Shown here one piece after another: positions 1-8,903 of a stretch of DNA of 64,000 nucleotides. Numbering within the stretch: position 1 is the stretch's first letter; each line of letters begins with the position of its first letter. The stretch lies in NCBI GenBank assembly GCA_963922565.1, contig CAWUIQ010000001.1:62001-126000 (forward strand). Reading direction: 5' to 3'. Position numbers and translations under genes: made by a program. The notes under the pieces were generated by a model. That model was not told the origin of the DNA. It saw only the letters and a program-made list of their open reading frames with translations, and made no database searches. The DNA is from JBCBKL01 sp963922565. GTDB lineage: Bacteria; Pseudomonadota; Alphaproteobacteria; Rhodobacterales; Rhodobacteraceae.

Positions 1-259
1 AAATATGGGACCTGGAATTGTGCAGCAGGCCCGCGCCCAGATCGCGCAAGCGCCGCGCGGCCTGATACCGCTTCGAGTTGCCATGCCGCGAAAGGAAGCC
101 TTCGCGTTCAAGCGTGGTGCACAACCGATGTACTGTCTGCTTCGGCAACCCAAGGCTTTCGTTGATCTCGGTCGCCGTCAGTGGCTGGTCGCTGCGTCCA
201 AGCACTTCGAGGATCAGCAGCGTTCGCAGATTTGTCGGTATCCTATCGGGCTCGTTCAC
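1..259 (-). CDS. IclR-family transcriptional regulator, N-terminal part (cut by window edge)
   Basis: Reading the minus strand from a GTG at 259 gives 86 residues beginning VNEPDRIPTNLRTLLILEVL, followed by a winged helix-turn-helix with LTATEINESLGLPKQTVHRL and the wing SRHGNSKRYQAARRLRDLGA. That is the IclR N-terminal DNA-binding domain; the effector-binding domain lies beyond the left edge. No in-frame ATG exists just upstream (an ATG at 294 is in another frame and stops at once), so GTG is the likely start, though no strong ribosome site is visible. It diverges from the GMC oxidoreductase and TRAP genes and probably regulates them in response to the imported compound. Family is clear; effector is unknown. 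Confidence 0.85.
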   Translation of the reverse strand, partial: MNEPDRIPTNLRTLLILEVLGRSDQPLTATEINESLGLPKQTVHRLCTTLEREGFLSRHGNSKRYQAARRLRDLGAGLLHNSRSHI

Positions 260-369
260 CGGATCCGGTCGGTTTGTGATTTCGCGATTGTATTCATTGA
301 GAATCGATGTAGCGTTACTAATCGGTAAAAATCGAGAGGAAAAGTCTCATTTTTTGACATTTTAGGTCC
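260..369. promoter_or_regulatory. Divergent intergenic region between iclR-type gene and GMC oxidoreductase gene
   Basis: This AT-richer stretch must carry promoters for both directions. It contains ATTC (292-295) and GAAT (301-304) as a short inverted repeat with a 5-base spacer, GAGA/TCTC (334-337 and 345-348), and a TTGACA at 354-359. The TTGACA lies only 10 bases before the ATG at 370, too close to act as a -35 for that start. No complete -35/-10 pair is convincing. The role as regulator target is inferred from the divergent arrangement. Confidence 0.35.
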
Positions 370-1971
370 ATGGAGTTCGATTTCGTCATAATTGGCGCAG
401 GGTCCGCCGGGTGCGCGCTGGCAAACCGCCTGTCAGCGGATGGGCGATTCACTGTCGCTTTGCTTGAGGCTGGGCCGCCTGATCGGAACCCGTGGATCCA
501 TATCCCGGTCGGCTATTTCCGGACGATGGGAAACCCCAATACGGACTGGTGTTACAAAACCGAAGCCGATGACGGGATTGCGGGCCGATCCATCCCATGG
601 CCCCGAGGGCGGGTGCTTGGCGGGTCGAGTTCCATAAACGGACTGCTTTACGTCAGGGGCCAACCTCAGGATTTCGACGGTTGGGCCCAGATGGGGTGCA
701 CCGGCTGGTCATGGGACAACGTGCTGCCCTATTTCCGGCGCGCCGAGACGTGGAAGGGCCCAAACGGGACCGAATTGCGCGGCACCGATGGACCGCTTTC
801 AGTGCAAACCTCGCGGTTGCGTCGCGAAATTGTCGATCATTGGGTCGATGCGGCCGTCGCTGCGGGATACCGGCGAACAGAAGATTACAACGACTACGAT
901 CAAGAGGGCGTTGGTTACTTCCAACTGACAATGACCGGCGGGCGTCGTTGCTCGTCGGCGGTTGCGTATCTGAAGCCCGCTCGGGATCGGCAGAACCTCG
1001 AAATTCTAACAAACGCCCAGGTCGAAAAGATCCTGTTGCTTGATGGCCGAGCCGAAACCGTGCGCGCGAAAATCAATGGTGCCCGAAAGGATATCAAGGC
1101 GCGGCGTGAAATCATCCTGAGCGCCGGTGCGATCGGTTCACCCCAGATCCTGATGCTTTCGGGGCTTGGTGATGCCGCCAGTCTCAAGCCGCATGGCATT
1201 GATGTCGTGAAAGAGCTCAAAGGCGTTGGAAAGAACCTGCAGGATCACCTTCAGGCGCGACCGGTCTTCAAGACCGACCTGAGCACCATCAACGTGGAAA
1301 CCGACAACCTGTTCAAACAGGCGGCCATTGCAGCGCAGTACGCTTTCACCCGTTCAGGTCCGATGACGATGGCTGCCAGTTTGGGTACGGGTTTCCTGCG
1401 CACCGAACCGCACCTGGAAACACCGGACATCCAGTTTCACATACAGCCCTTTAGCGCGGACAGCCCAAGCGAGGGGCCTCATCCGTTTTCGGCCTTCACG
1501 GCGTCGGTCCTTCAGCTTCGACCAGAAAGCGCGGGTCATCTTGAATTGAAATCGGCGCGTATGGAGGATCATCCCGCGATCCACCCGAACTATCTGGCGA
1601 CCGACACCGATTGCCGGACGATCGTTAAGGGCATCCAGGTGGCGCGGCGCATCGCCGAGTACGATCCGCTGAAATCCCACGTCCTCGAAGAGCATTCGCC
1701 GGGGCCGAGTATCGCAATCGACGACGAGGAAGGGCTGCTTGATTGGGCCCGGCGTACGGCGGTCACGATCTATCACCCGACCGGGACCTGCAAGATGGGG
1801 ACCGACAGCATGGCGGTCGTGGATCCAAGGCTGCGGGTTCACGGGATCGACGGGCTGAGAGTTGCCGACGCGTCGATCATGCCGCGCATCACCAGCGGTA
1901 ATACCAATGCACCGGCCATCATGATTGGCGAGAAAGCGAGCGACATGATTTTGGAGGATGCGGTCGCATGA
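370..1971 (+). CDS. GMC-family FAD-dependent oxidoreductase (choline/alcohol dehydrogenase-like)
   Basis: The 533-residue protein starts with the FAD-binding GAGSAGCALANRLS motif at about residues 9-22. It carries GMC signature 1 (RGRVLGGSSSINGLLYVRG, about 78-96) and signature 2 (SAGAIGSPQILMLSG, about 250-265). A C-terminal YHPTGTCKMG holds the expected catalytic histidine (about 470), and NTNAPAIMIGEKASDMI closes the FAD site. Length fits bacterial choline/alcohol dehydrogenases. GMC enzymes oxidise primary or secondary alcohols to aldehydes or ketones. No signal peptide is seen, so it is probably cytoplasmic. It is first in a catabolic unit with a TRAP importer, so it likely oxidises the imported alcohol or polyol. 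Substrate is not decidable; the label 'choline dehydrogenase' is not safe because no bet genes are present. Confidence 0.9.
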   Translation: MEFDFVIIGAGSAGCALANRLSADGRFTVALLEAGPPDRNPWIHIPVGYFRTMGNPNTDWCYKTEADDGIAGRSIPWPRGRVLGGSSSINGLLYVRGQPQDFDGWAQMGCTGWSWDNVLPYFRRAETWKGPNGTELRGTDGPLSVQTSRLRREIVDHWVDAAVAAGYRRTEDYNDYDQEGVGYFQLTMTGGRRCSSAVAYLKPARDRQNLEILTNAQVEKILLLDGRAETVRAKINGARKDIKARREIILSAGAIGSPQILMLSGLGDAASLKPHGIDVVKELKGVGKNLQDHLQARPVFKTDLSTINVETDNLFKQAAIAAQYAFTRSGPMTMAASLGTGFLRTEPHLETPDIQFHIQPFSADSPSEGPHPFSAFTASVLQLRPESAGHLELKSARMEDHPAIHPNYLATDTDCRTIVKGIQVARRIAEYDPLKSHVLEEHSPGPSIAIDDEEGLLDWARRTAVTIYHPTGTCKMGTDSMAVVDPRLRVHGIDGLRVADASIMPRITSGNTNAPAIMIGEKASDMILEDAVA

Positions 1972-2109
1972 CCAAGACAAAACAAAAAACGCCGATCACC
2001 GGCGAGGAGGATGCAAAACACCTCTGACAGAGCTTCGCCCGGGGACCCGCCTTCGCCCTTGGGAGAGAAAACAAAAAGACAGAAGGCAACCGATTCAGGG
2101 AGGAACTGA

Positions 2110-3204
2110 ATGTTGAATCTTAAAACTCTGGCTTGCGGGGCACTCGCTCTCGCAATGACGGCATCGGGCGCCTTGGCCGAGACCGTCATCCGCGTGCAGT
2201 CGGTGATCCCGGCTCAGGCGGACGAAGTAACCATGCTCAACGAGTTTGCGGCTGATGTTGCCGCGCTGACCGATGGTGAGGTCAAGATCGAGGTGCTGCC
2301 AGCTGGTGCCGTCGTAGGTGTTCGCGAGACGCTCGACGCTGTCGACAGTGGTCTGATCGAAGGTGGCTTTGCCTGGACCCACTATTGGTCGGGCAAGCAT
2401 CCTGCGGCCATGCTCTTTGGTTCGCCGGTGGCCGGTGCCGGTGTTGGCATCGACAACATCGCCTTTATCAGCTGGTTTCAGTATGGCGGCGGCAAGGAAC
2501 TTTATGACCAGCTCTGGGATGAGATGGGCGTAAACGTCAAAGGCTTCATGCTGCAGCCGGTGGGCCCTGAGGCACTGGGCTGGTTCAAAGAGCCGATCGC
2601 GTCGATGGATGACTTCCGCAAGTACCGCTTCCGGACACCTCCTGGAATTCCGGGTCAGACCTACAAAGACATCGGCGTGGCATCGGTTGCCATGGGTGGC
2701 GGGGATATCCTCCCGGCGCTTGAGAAAGGCACGATTGATGCGGCCGAGTGGTGCTGCCCGAAACCGGATTCGGTCTTTGGCTTCCAGAAAGTGCTCAAGC
2801 ACTACTATCTGCAGGGTCTGCACCAGGTCGTGGTGAATGCCGACCTTTACATCAACAAGGATGTCTACAACTCGCTCACGCCACTGCAGCAGAAGGCGCT
2901 TGAGGTTGCCGCGAATGCATCCCTGTCCAAGGCGATGTCATACCGGATCTACGAAAACGGCAAGGCGCTCAAAGACCTGACCGAGAACCACGGGGTGATC
3001 CTTCACGACACGCCCGAGGACTACTTCACTCAGTACATGGAGGCCGCCAAAGCGTCGCTTGAGAAGAACGCCGCTGAGAACGCCTTCTTCGCTGAGGTCT
3101 GGCAAAGCCAGAAGGATTTCGCTGAAATCGCTGTGCCGTTCTGGGCAGGTGCGCAGACGTCGAATGCGAACCTTGGCAGGGCCTTCGCCGATAGCCTCAA
3201 GTAA
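2110..3204 (+). CDS. TRAP transporter solute-binding protein (DctP family)
   Basis: This 364-residue protein opens with a Sec signal peptide (MLNLKTLACGALALAMTASGALA, cleavage before ETVIRVQ) and then reads as a DctP/TAXI-like TRAP binding protein, including the ASMDDFRKYRFRTPPGIPGQ segment (about 160-180) that precedes the ligand-binding arginine. It would bind an organic anion in the periplasm and deliver it to the fused QM permease encoded next. The ATG follows GGGAGGAAC, a good ribosome site. A hairpin separates it from the permease gene. The family is related to proteins for carboxylates and sulfonates; the neighbouring HpsN-like dehydrogenase hints at a hydroxylated C3 acid or sulfonate, but that is inference. 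Confidence 0.9.
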   Translation: MLNLKTLACGALALAMTASGALAETVIRVQSVIPAQADEVTMLNEFAADVAALTDGEVKIEVLPAGAVVGVRETLDAVDSGLIEGGFAWTHYWSGKHPAAMLFGSPVAGAGVGIDNIAFISWFQYGGGKELYDQLWDEMGVNVKGFMLQPVGPEALGWFKEPIASMDDFRKYRFRTPPGIPGQTYKDIGVASVAMGGGDILPALEKGTIDAAEWCCPKPDSVFGFQKVLKHYYLQGLHQVVVNADLYINKDVYNSLTPLQQKALEVAANASLSKAMSYRIYENGKALKDLTENHGVILHDTPEDYFTQYMEAAKASLEKNAAENAFFAEVWQSQKDFAEIAVPFWAGAQTSNANLGRAFADSLK

Positions 3205-3221
3205 GCCCGACAATAATAAGA

Positions 3222-3247
3222 AAGCCCCGGCCTCGGTGCCGGGGCTT
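3222..3247 (+). terminator. Stem-loop between TRAP binding-protein and permease genes
   Basis: AAGCCCCGG (3222-3230) is perfectly complementary to CCGGGGCTT (3239-3247), giving a 9-bp stem with an 8-base loop, 17 bases after the stop of the binding-protein gene. No long T-run follows, so it may be a leaky terminator or a 3' stabilising structure that gives more binding protein than permease. A comparable but stronger structure occupies the same place in the second TRAP operon of this window (42557-42608). Confidence 0.65.
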
Positions 3248-3281
3248 CGATAACAATCAAACGGCTGCAGGGACGGATAGA

Positions 3282-5387
3282 ATGGCTGATGAGGTCGTGG
3301 CTGAAGAGCTGGACATCACCGACGAACTGATCGCAGAGCGTCGCTCCGGTGAACCGGGCGAGACCCCCGACGACATGACATGGTGGATGCGCCCGATCGT
3401 GGCGAACATCGACCTGTTGAACCTTTGGGTCGGACGTATCTCGTGCCTCTTGTCGGTGCCGCTGATGGGCTTCATTGTCTACGAGGTGGCAAGCCGAAAT
3501 GCCTTCGCCATCTTCTCCAGCTATGGCGCTGCTGACTTTGCCCGTAGTATCGGGCTTGGCCCCACGCAATGGGTGCTCGACTACTCGGCCATGATTGCCG
3601 GTGCTCTATTCATGCTGGGTGCTGGCTATGCGCTGATGCGCGGGGTGCATATTCGCGCCGATTTTCTCTATCGCAGCTGGTCTGTCGAACGCCAGATGAC
3701 GGTCGATAGTGTTCTTTACCTGCTCTTCTACTTTCCGGCGATGCTCTTTTTCCTATGGGTTTCGTTCGACTATACCTTTAAGGCCTGGATCAACTGGGAA
3801 CGTGCGTTTTCAGGTGCAATGGCGCCGCTTGCGCCCGCGCGAACGGCGATGCCGATCTGTGCCGCGCTTTTACTTTTGCAGGGTGTGTCCGAGTTCCTGA
3901 AATCACTCTACGAAATGTCCGAGGAACGGCGGCGGTTCTTCCTTCGCCTGCTTGTTCCATATCTGGTCATTCTCGCCGCCATCTTTCTCGCGACGCTGTA
4001 TCCTAACGCAATTCCGCTTGGGCCGCTCTGGCGGGGTGCGATCGAATTCACTGGTTTGCTCAGCCTGCAATCGTCGACGATCGGCATTCTGATGATCGCC
4101 GTCATGCTGTTTGCGATCTTTGTCGGGTTCCCGATCAGCTTTACCCTGATCTTCCTCGCCTTCGCGTTTGGCGCGTGGGGGTTCAAGGCGAAGATGGCGT
4201 TCTATCTGCAAACCCTTCAGTTCAACGCCACCATGCTTGACGGACAGCTGGTCGCGGTACCGCTATTCGTTCTTATGGGCATCGTGATGGAGAAGGCCGG
4301 GCTGATGGAGCGCCTCTTTCTCGCGATCCAGATGATGTTCTCTAACACCCGTGGCGCTTTGTTCGTGGCGGTTCTGTTCGTGTCGATGATTTTTGCTGCG
4401 GCAACCGGCATCGTCGGTGCATCGGTCACCATCCTCGGCATCATGGCCGCCCGAACCATGAACCGGTCAGGTTATGACGTGAGACTGGCGGCCGGGTCCA
4501 TCACTGCCGGTGGAACGCTGGGCATTCTTATTCCGCCATCCATCATGCTGGTTGTCATGGGCCCTGTTCTGGAAATCCCGGTGACGGAGCTCTTCCAGGC
4601 CGCGATCATTCCGGGCATCCTGCTGGCCGTCCTCTACATGGTCTACGCGCTGATCAGGTGCTGGATCGACCCGGATCTGGGGCCTGTGCTGCCTGAGGAA
4701 GACCGTGTCGATGATATGGGTTACATCATCAAAGAGCTCTTTCTTGGGCTTGTACCGCCTACGGCCCTAATTGCCGCCGCCCTTGGTTCGATCCTCGCAG
4801 GGCTGGCGACGCCCTCCGAAGCTGCAGCATGCGGTGCGTTTGGCGCCATCCTGCTTTCGATGGCCTATCGCAGGTTCTCCATCGGCAGTTTCTATGATGC
4901 GCTGATCAAGACCCTGGAGATTACGGTGCTGATCATGTTCCTCGTTGCGGCGTCGAACTTCTTCGGTGCCGTCTTCAGCCGTCTTGGAACGCCGACAATG
5001 CTGACTGAGATGTTGCTGCAGTGGGATATGGCGCCGACGCTGATCGTCATCATCATCCTGGCGCTTGTCTTCCTGTTGGGCTGGCCGCTCGAATGGGTGC
5101 CGATCGTTCTGATCATTGTACCCATCCTGGTGCCAACGCTGGTCGCGTTGGAAATCAATCTGACCTGGTTCGCGATCCTTGTTGCGGTCTGTCTACAGAC
5201 GGCGTGGCTCAGTCCGCCGGTTGCCTTATCGGCCTATTTCCTGAAGGGGGTCGTGCCTGAATGGGATCTCAAGGACATCTACCTCGGCATGATGCAGTTC
5301 ATGGTCATTCAACTGGTCGGACTCACCCTGGTATTCGTCTTCCCGCAGATCGCGCTGTGGCTGCCCAGCTACGTGTACGGGCAATAG
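3282..5387 (+). CDS. TRAP transporter fused permease (DctQ-DctM)
   Basis: The 701-residue polytopic membrane protein joins a DctQ-like small subunit (roughly 1-230; hydrophobic helices separated by the segment MLGAGYALMRGVHIRADFLY typical of DctQ) to a DctM large subunit (roughly 260-700). The DctM part shows GQLVAVPLFVLMGIVMEKAG, the conserved GGTLGILIPPSIMLVVMG loop and GWPLEWVPIVLIIVPILVP. It forms the Na+-driven channel that takes substrate from the preceding binding protein. Fusion of Q and M is a known variant. A long N-terminal acidic tail of about 45 residues precedes the first membrane helix. The next gene starts 3 bases downstream. Confidence 0.92.
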   Translation: MADEVVAEELDITDELIAERRSGEPGETPDDMTWWMRPIVANIDLLNLWVGRISCLLSVPLMGFIVYEVASRNAFAIFSSYGAADFARSIGLGPTQWVLDYSAMIAGALFMLGAGYALMRGVHIRADFLYRSWSVERQMTVDSVLYLLFYFPAMLFFLWVSFDYTFKAWINWERAFSGAMAPLAPARTAMPICAALLLLQGVSEFLKSLYEMSEERRRFFLRLLVPYLVILAAIFLATLYPNAIPLGPLWRGAIEFTGLLSLQSSTIGILMIAVMLFAIFVGFPISFTLIFLAFAFGAWGFKAKMAFYLQTLQFNATMLDGQLVAVPLFVLMGIVMEKAGLMERLFLAIQMMFSNTRGALFVAVLFVSMIFAAATGIVGASVTILGIMAARTMNRSGYDVRLAAGSITAGGTLGILIPPSIMLVVMGPVLEIPVTELFQAAIIPGILLAVLYMVYALIRCWIDPDLGPVLPEEDRVDDMGYIIKELFLGLVPPTALIAAALGSILAGLATPSEAAACGAFGAILLSMAYRRFSIGSFYDALIKTLEITVLIMFLVAASNFFGAVFSRLGTPTMLTEMLLQWDMAPTLIVIIILALVFLLGWPLEWVPIVLIIVPILVPTLVALEINLTWFAILVAVCLQTAWLSPPVALSAYFLKGVVPEWDLKDIYLGMMQFMVIQLVGLTLVFVFPQIALWLPSYVYGQ

Positions 5388-5390
5388 CCG

Positions 5391-6443
5391 ATGACCCAGA
5401 ACCGCACTACTTTGTCGTATCTTCGCTGGCCGCTGATCGTCACCTTTGCGGGCCTCTTCCTTTCTGCATGGCTGGGCTGGGTGACATTGGAGACTGCCAG
5501 CGGGGTGCTGTCATTTCTGATGATCGGCACCGTGCTGGCCTGTCTTGAGATCGCGCTGTCGTTCGACAATGCCATCGTAAACGCCAACAAGCTTGTCGAG
5601 ATGACACCGGTTTGGCAGCGGCGCTTTCTGACCTGGGGAATCCTGATTGCCGTCTTTGGGATGCGGATCATCTTCCCGCTCGCCATTGTCGCCATTTTTG
5701 CATGGATCAACCCCTTGGAAGCGGTACTGCTGGCCCTGTCGGAACCGGATGAGTATTCGCGTATCATCGAACACTCGCACGGCTCGATCGCGGCTTTCGG
5801 CGGGACCTTCCTGATGATGGTTGCGCTCAAGTTCTTTGTGGATGAGGACAAATCCATCGATTGGATTGAGGGGCTGGAAAGCCGGCTTAGGAAGTGTGGC
5901 TCTGTCAGGGGTTTTGAGATTGCCCTTGTCCTGGCCATCGTCCTGACGATTTCGCAGATGTTACCCGATCATTACCGATCGACATTCCTTTTCTCGGCCA
6001 TCGCGGGTCTGTTGGTGTTCACGCTGGTGGACGGGCTAGGCACTTATCTGGACTATAAATCGAGCAAGATGGCCCAGATGGGTGCTCGCGGGGGGCTTGG
6101 GGCGTTTCTCTATCTTGAGGTTCTCGACGCCAGCTTTTCCTTTGATGGCGTCATCGGAGCCTTTGCGCTGACCACCAACATTCTGCTGATCGCCATCGGT
6201 CTGGGTATCGGTGCGATGTATGTGCGGTCGATGACGATCATGCTGGTCGAGAAGGGAACGTTGCAGGAGTTCCGTTACCTCGAACACGGCGCGTTTTATT
6301 CAATATTCGCGCTGTCGCTAGTGATGTTCGTGCAATCGTTGACGCACGTCCCCGAAATTTTGACCGGAACGCTTGGCGTCGCATTTATCGGTTACGCCTT
6401 CTTCTCATCGATCCGCCACAACCGCCGCGAAACAAAGGCCTGA
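5391..6443 (+). CDS. DUF475 family integral membrane protein (TerC-like)
   Basis: This 350-residue protein has about nine hydrophobic segments and the acidic-in-membrane motif CLEIALSFDNAIVNANKL (about 50-67), matched later by YLEVLDASFSFDGVIGAFA (about 242-260). These paired FDNA/FDGV motifs are the mark of DUF475/TerC proteins, thought to handle metal ions or tellurite; the true role of DUF475 is unsettled. It starts 3 bases after the TRAP permease stop and is followed 25 bases later by the HpsN-like gene, so it is embedded in the catabolic operon. That placement is unusual and suggests either an exporter or ion-homeostasis task linked to the substrate, or a passenger gene. Confidence 0.85.
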   Translation: MTQNRTTLSYLRWPLIVTFAGLFLSAWLGWVTLETASGVLSFLMIGTVLACLEIALSFDNAIVNANKLVEMTPVWQRRFLTWGILIAVFGMRIIFPLAIVAIFAWINPLEAVLLALSEPDEYSRIIEHSHGSIAAFGGTFLMMVALKFFVDEDKSIDWIEGLESRLRKCGSVRGFEIALVLAIVLTISQMLPDHYRSTFLFSAIAGLLVFTLVDGLGTYLDYKSSKMAQMGARGGLGAFLYLEVLDASFSFDGVIGAFALTTNILLIAIGLGIGAMYVRSMTIMLVEKGTLQEFRYLEHGAFYSIFALSLVMFVQSLTHVPEILTGTLGVAFIGYAFFSSIRHNRRETKA

Positions 6444-6468
6444 AAACCGGAAACTGGATAATCGCACC

Positions 6469-7776
6469 ATGCCAAAAACATATCTGAAAAGGGCAAACCG
6501 TACCTCTGTGTCAGACGCAGGCGAGGTTCGCGAAACCGTGGCGGCCATATTGGCCGACATTGCCGAGCGGGGTGATCCCGCCGCGCTCGAATACGCCAAG
6601 AAATTCGACAAGTACGACGGAAATCTGCTGCTGTCGGAGGAGGAGATCGCCGAAGCGGCGGCCAAGGTGCCGGACAAGCTGAAAGATGACATCCGGTTTG
6701 CGCACGACAACGTCAGACGCTTTGCCGAGCAGCAGAAATCAACGGTCGCAGATATCGAATACGAGGTCGTGCCGGGCATGACCGCCGGACAGAAGGCTAT
6801 CCCCGTCGATGCGGCAGGCTGCTATGTTCCGGCGGGCCGTTACCGGCACATCGCCAGTGCGATCATGACCGTGACAACCGCCAAGGTCGCAGGTTGTCGG
6901 CACATCACGGTCTGCTCTCCTCCGCAGCCGGGCGAGGGGGTTTCGCCTGCGATCGCCTATGCGGCGCATATCTGTGGTGCCGACAAGATCATGGCGATTG
7001 GTGGTGTTCAGGCCGTTGCCGCGATGGCCTTTGGTCTGTTCGGTCAACCGAAGTCAAACATCATCGTGGGCCCCGGAAACCAGTTTGTCGCCGAAGCCAA
7101 ACGCGCACTCTTTGGTCGGGTTGGCATCGATATGATCGCTGGCCCAACCGACAGCCTGATCCTTGCCGACACGACCGCCGACCCCTTCATCGTGGCCACC
7201 GATTTGGTCAGCCAGGCAGAGCACGGATACAACTCTCCGGTCTGGCTTGTCACCGACGACCGGGTCCTTGCCGGCGAAGTCATCCGGATTGTTCCGGACC
7301 TGATCGATGACTTGCCTGAGCTCAATCGCGAGAACGCAGCAGCGGCCTGGCGCGACTATGCCGAGGTGATCCTGTGCGACAATCGCGAGGAGATGGCAGC
7401 GACATCAGACGAATACGCGCCCGAACATCTGACTGTTCAGGCGGCGGATCTGGATTGGTGGCTCGACCGATTGACCTGCTATGGCTCTTTGTTTCTGGGC
7501 GAGGAAACGACCGTCTCTTATGGCGACAAGGCGTCAGGCACCAATCACGTCCTGCCAACATCGGGCGCCGCCGCTTATACCGGTGGCCTAAGCGTGCACA
7601 AATACATGAAGATCGTGACGTGGCAGCGCGCAACCCGCGAGGGTGCCAAGCCGGTGGCAGAGGCAACGGCCCGCATTTCGCGTCTCGAAGGGATGGAGGG
7701 GCATGCGCGCGCGGCTGATGTTCGGCTTGCCAAATATTTCCCAGACGAAGAATTCGATTTGACCGCGAATGGGTGA
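6469..7776 (+). CDS. Histidinol-dehydrogenase-family dehydrogenase, HpsN-like
   Basis: I choose the ATG at 6469 (MPKTYLKRA), 25 bases past the previous stop, giving 435 residues; the open frame reaches further back only by overlapping the DUF475 gene. The catalytic and zinc-site pattern of the HisD family is intact: SQAEHG (about 248-253), APEHL (about 316), YGDKASG (about 350) and EGHARAAD (about 409). HisD-family proteins oxidise an alcohol to an acid in two NAD-dependent steps. The start MxxxYLKRA and association with a TRAP importer resemble HpsN, sulfopropanediol 3-dehydrogenase, rather than biosynthetic HisD, which normally sits with his genes. No hpsO, hpsP or C-S-lyase gene is nearby, so sulfonate use is only a hypothesis. 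Confidence 0.8.
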   Translation: MPKTYLKRANRTSVSDAGEVRETVAAILADIAERGDPAALEYAKKFDKYDGNLLLSEEEIAEAAAKVPDKLKDDIRFAHDNVRRFAEQQKSTVADIEYEVVPGMTAGQKAIPVDAAGCYVPAGRYRHIASAIMTVTTAKVAGCRHITVCSPPQPGEGVSPAIAYAAHICGADKIMAIGGVQAVAAMAFGLFGQPKSNIIVGPGNQFVAEAKRALFGRVGIDMIAGPTDSLILADTTADPFIVATDLVSQAEHGYNSPVWLVTDDRVLAGEVIRIVPDLIDDLPELNRENAAAAWRDYAEVILCDNREEMAATSDEYAPEHLTVQAADLDWWLDRLTCYGSLFLGEETTVSYGDKASGTNHVLPTSGAAAYTGGLSVHKYMKIVTWQRATREGAKPVAEATARISRLEGMEGHARAADVRLAKYFPDEEFDLTANG

Positions 7777-7925
7777 TCTGGTGATCAGCGCCAGAGCCGT
7801 CAAAGCTGTTGAGCTAGATGGGTGGACAACCTTCTTTCTCAGAGGTCTTCGGCTGAAAGAGGTGCCATGAGGACGTTGGCCTGGGCATCAGAAACATTGA
7901 TATTAGGCGATCGGATCGAACTAAG

Positions 7926-8903
7926 ATGAAGGCTTTGGTTTACGAGGGAAATGAGACTCTGGGTTTCCGCGATGTACCGGAACCAAAGCCTGCACCCGGT
8001 GAAGAGTTGGTCCGCGTCGAGGCTGCAGGCATCTGCGGTTCCGACATGCATGCCTTTCTCGGCCACGATGCCCGTCGGCCTCCGCCACTGATCCTTGGTC
8101 ATGAAGCAGCGGGCACAATCATCGGCGGCCCGCGTGACGGTTCCAGGGTCACGATCAACCCCTTGGTCAGCTGCGGACGGTGCGCCGCCTGTAAAGGCGG
8201 TCGCGAAAACCTGTGTCCGGATCGTCAGATTATCTCGATGCAGCCGCGGGAAGGTACGTTTGCGCAGTATGTCTCGGTGCCAACGAGCAATCTGATCGAA
8301 GTCCCCGCCGACGTTTCGTTCGAGAAAGCCGCTTTGACTGAACCGCTTGCCGTGAGCTGGCATTCGGCCCGCTTGGGATTAGCCGCCCTTACCGCAGGAT
8401 CGGAACGCACTGCCCTTGTCATTGGCGGGGGTGCCATCGGACTGGCCGCGTCTCTCGCGCTCAAGGCTATGGGGGTCGCCGATGTAACCGTGGCAGAACC
8501 AAATGCTGCGCGCGCCGGGTTCCTTGAAACACTGGGCGAGAAGGTCACAGCCAAACCCGACGGTTCATGGCCGCTGGTTGTGGATGCTGTTGGATATGCC
8601 GTTACCAGAGCTACTGCGTCCGAACTGTGCGAGCCGGGCGGCGTGATCGTGCATATTGGACTTGGAGAGGACACCGGTGGCCTCGACATCCGCCGTATGA
8701 CACTTCAGGAGATAACGTTCATCGGCACCTACACTTACACGGCCGAGGACTTCCGAGATACCGCCGCAGCGCTGTTTTCCGGCCGCCTTGGACCATTGGA
8801 CTGGGTCGAGCAACGGCCGTTGGAAGAGGGTCAGCAGGCCTTCCTGGACATTCAGTCACATAAGGTTGCGGTGCCCAAGATCATTCTCTCCCCCTGGCAA
8901 TGA
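7926..8903 (+). CDS. Zinc-dependent medium-chain alcohol dehydrogenase
   Basis: The 325-residue MDR protein has catalytic-zinc ligands in GICGSDMHAF (about 36-45) and GHEAAG (about 58-63), and the four-cysteine structural zinc lobe CGRCAACKGGRENLC (about 82-96). A Rossmann fold begins at LVIGGGAIGLAAS (about 164). Such enzymes interconvert secondary alcohols or polyols and ketones with NAD(P). It lies 149 bases after the HisD-family gene and overlaps the next gene by four bases. In known dihydroxypropanesulfonate clusters an MDR enzyme (HpsP) works with HpsN, so a polyol or sulfonate step is plausible here; threonine or sorbitol dehydrogenase-like activity is equally compatible. Confidence 0.87.
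   Translation: MKALVYEGNETLGFRDVPEPKPAPGEELVRVEAAGICGSDMHAFLGHDARRPPPLILGHEAAGTIIGGPRDGSRVTINPLVSCGRCAACKGGRENLCPDRQIISMQPREGTFAQYVSVPTSNLIEVPADVSFEKAALTEPLAVSWHSARLGLAALTAGSERTALVIGGGAIGLAASLALKAMGVADVTVAEPNAARAGFLETLGEKVTAKPDGSWPLVVDAVGYAVTRATASELCEPGGVIVHIGLGEDTGGLDIRRMTLQEITFIGTYTYTAEDFRDTAAALFSGRLGPLDWVEQRPLEEGQQAFLDIQSHKVAVPKIILSPWQ

Noticed and set aside
354..359. TTGACA as a -35 box for the GMC gene
   Set aside because: It is 10 bases from the start codon, leaving no room for a -10 and start site.
2011..2109. Short frame of about 33 codons after GAGGAGG, ending directly before the TRAP binding-protein start
   Set aside because: The ribosome-like sequence abuts the ATG with no spacing, and the product is a low-complexity Pro/Ser/Lys string without family resemblance.
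6373..6468. N-terminal extension of the HisD-family gene
   Set aside because: It overlaps the end of the DUF475 gene in another frame; the ATG at 6469 matches the HpsN-type N-terminus.
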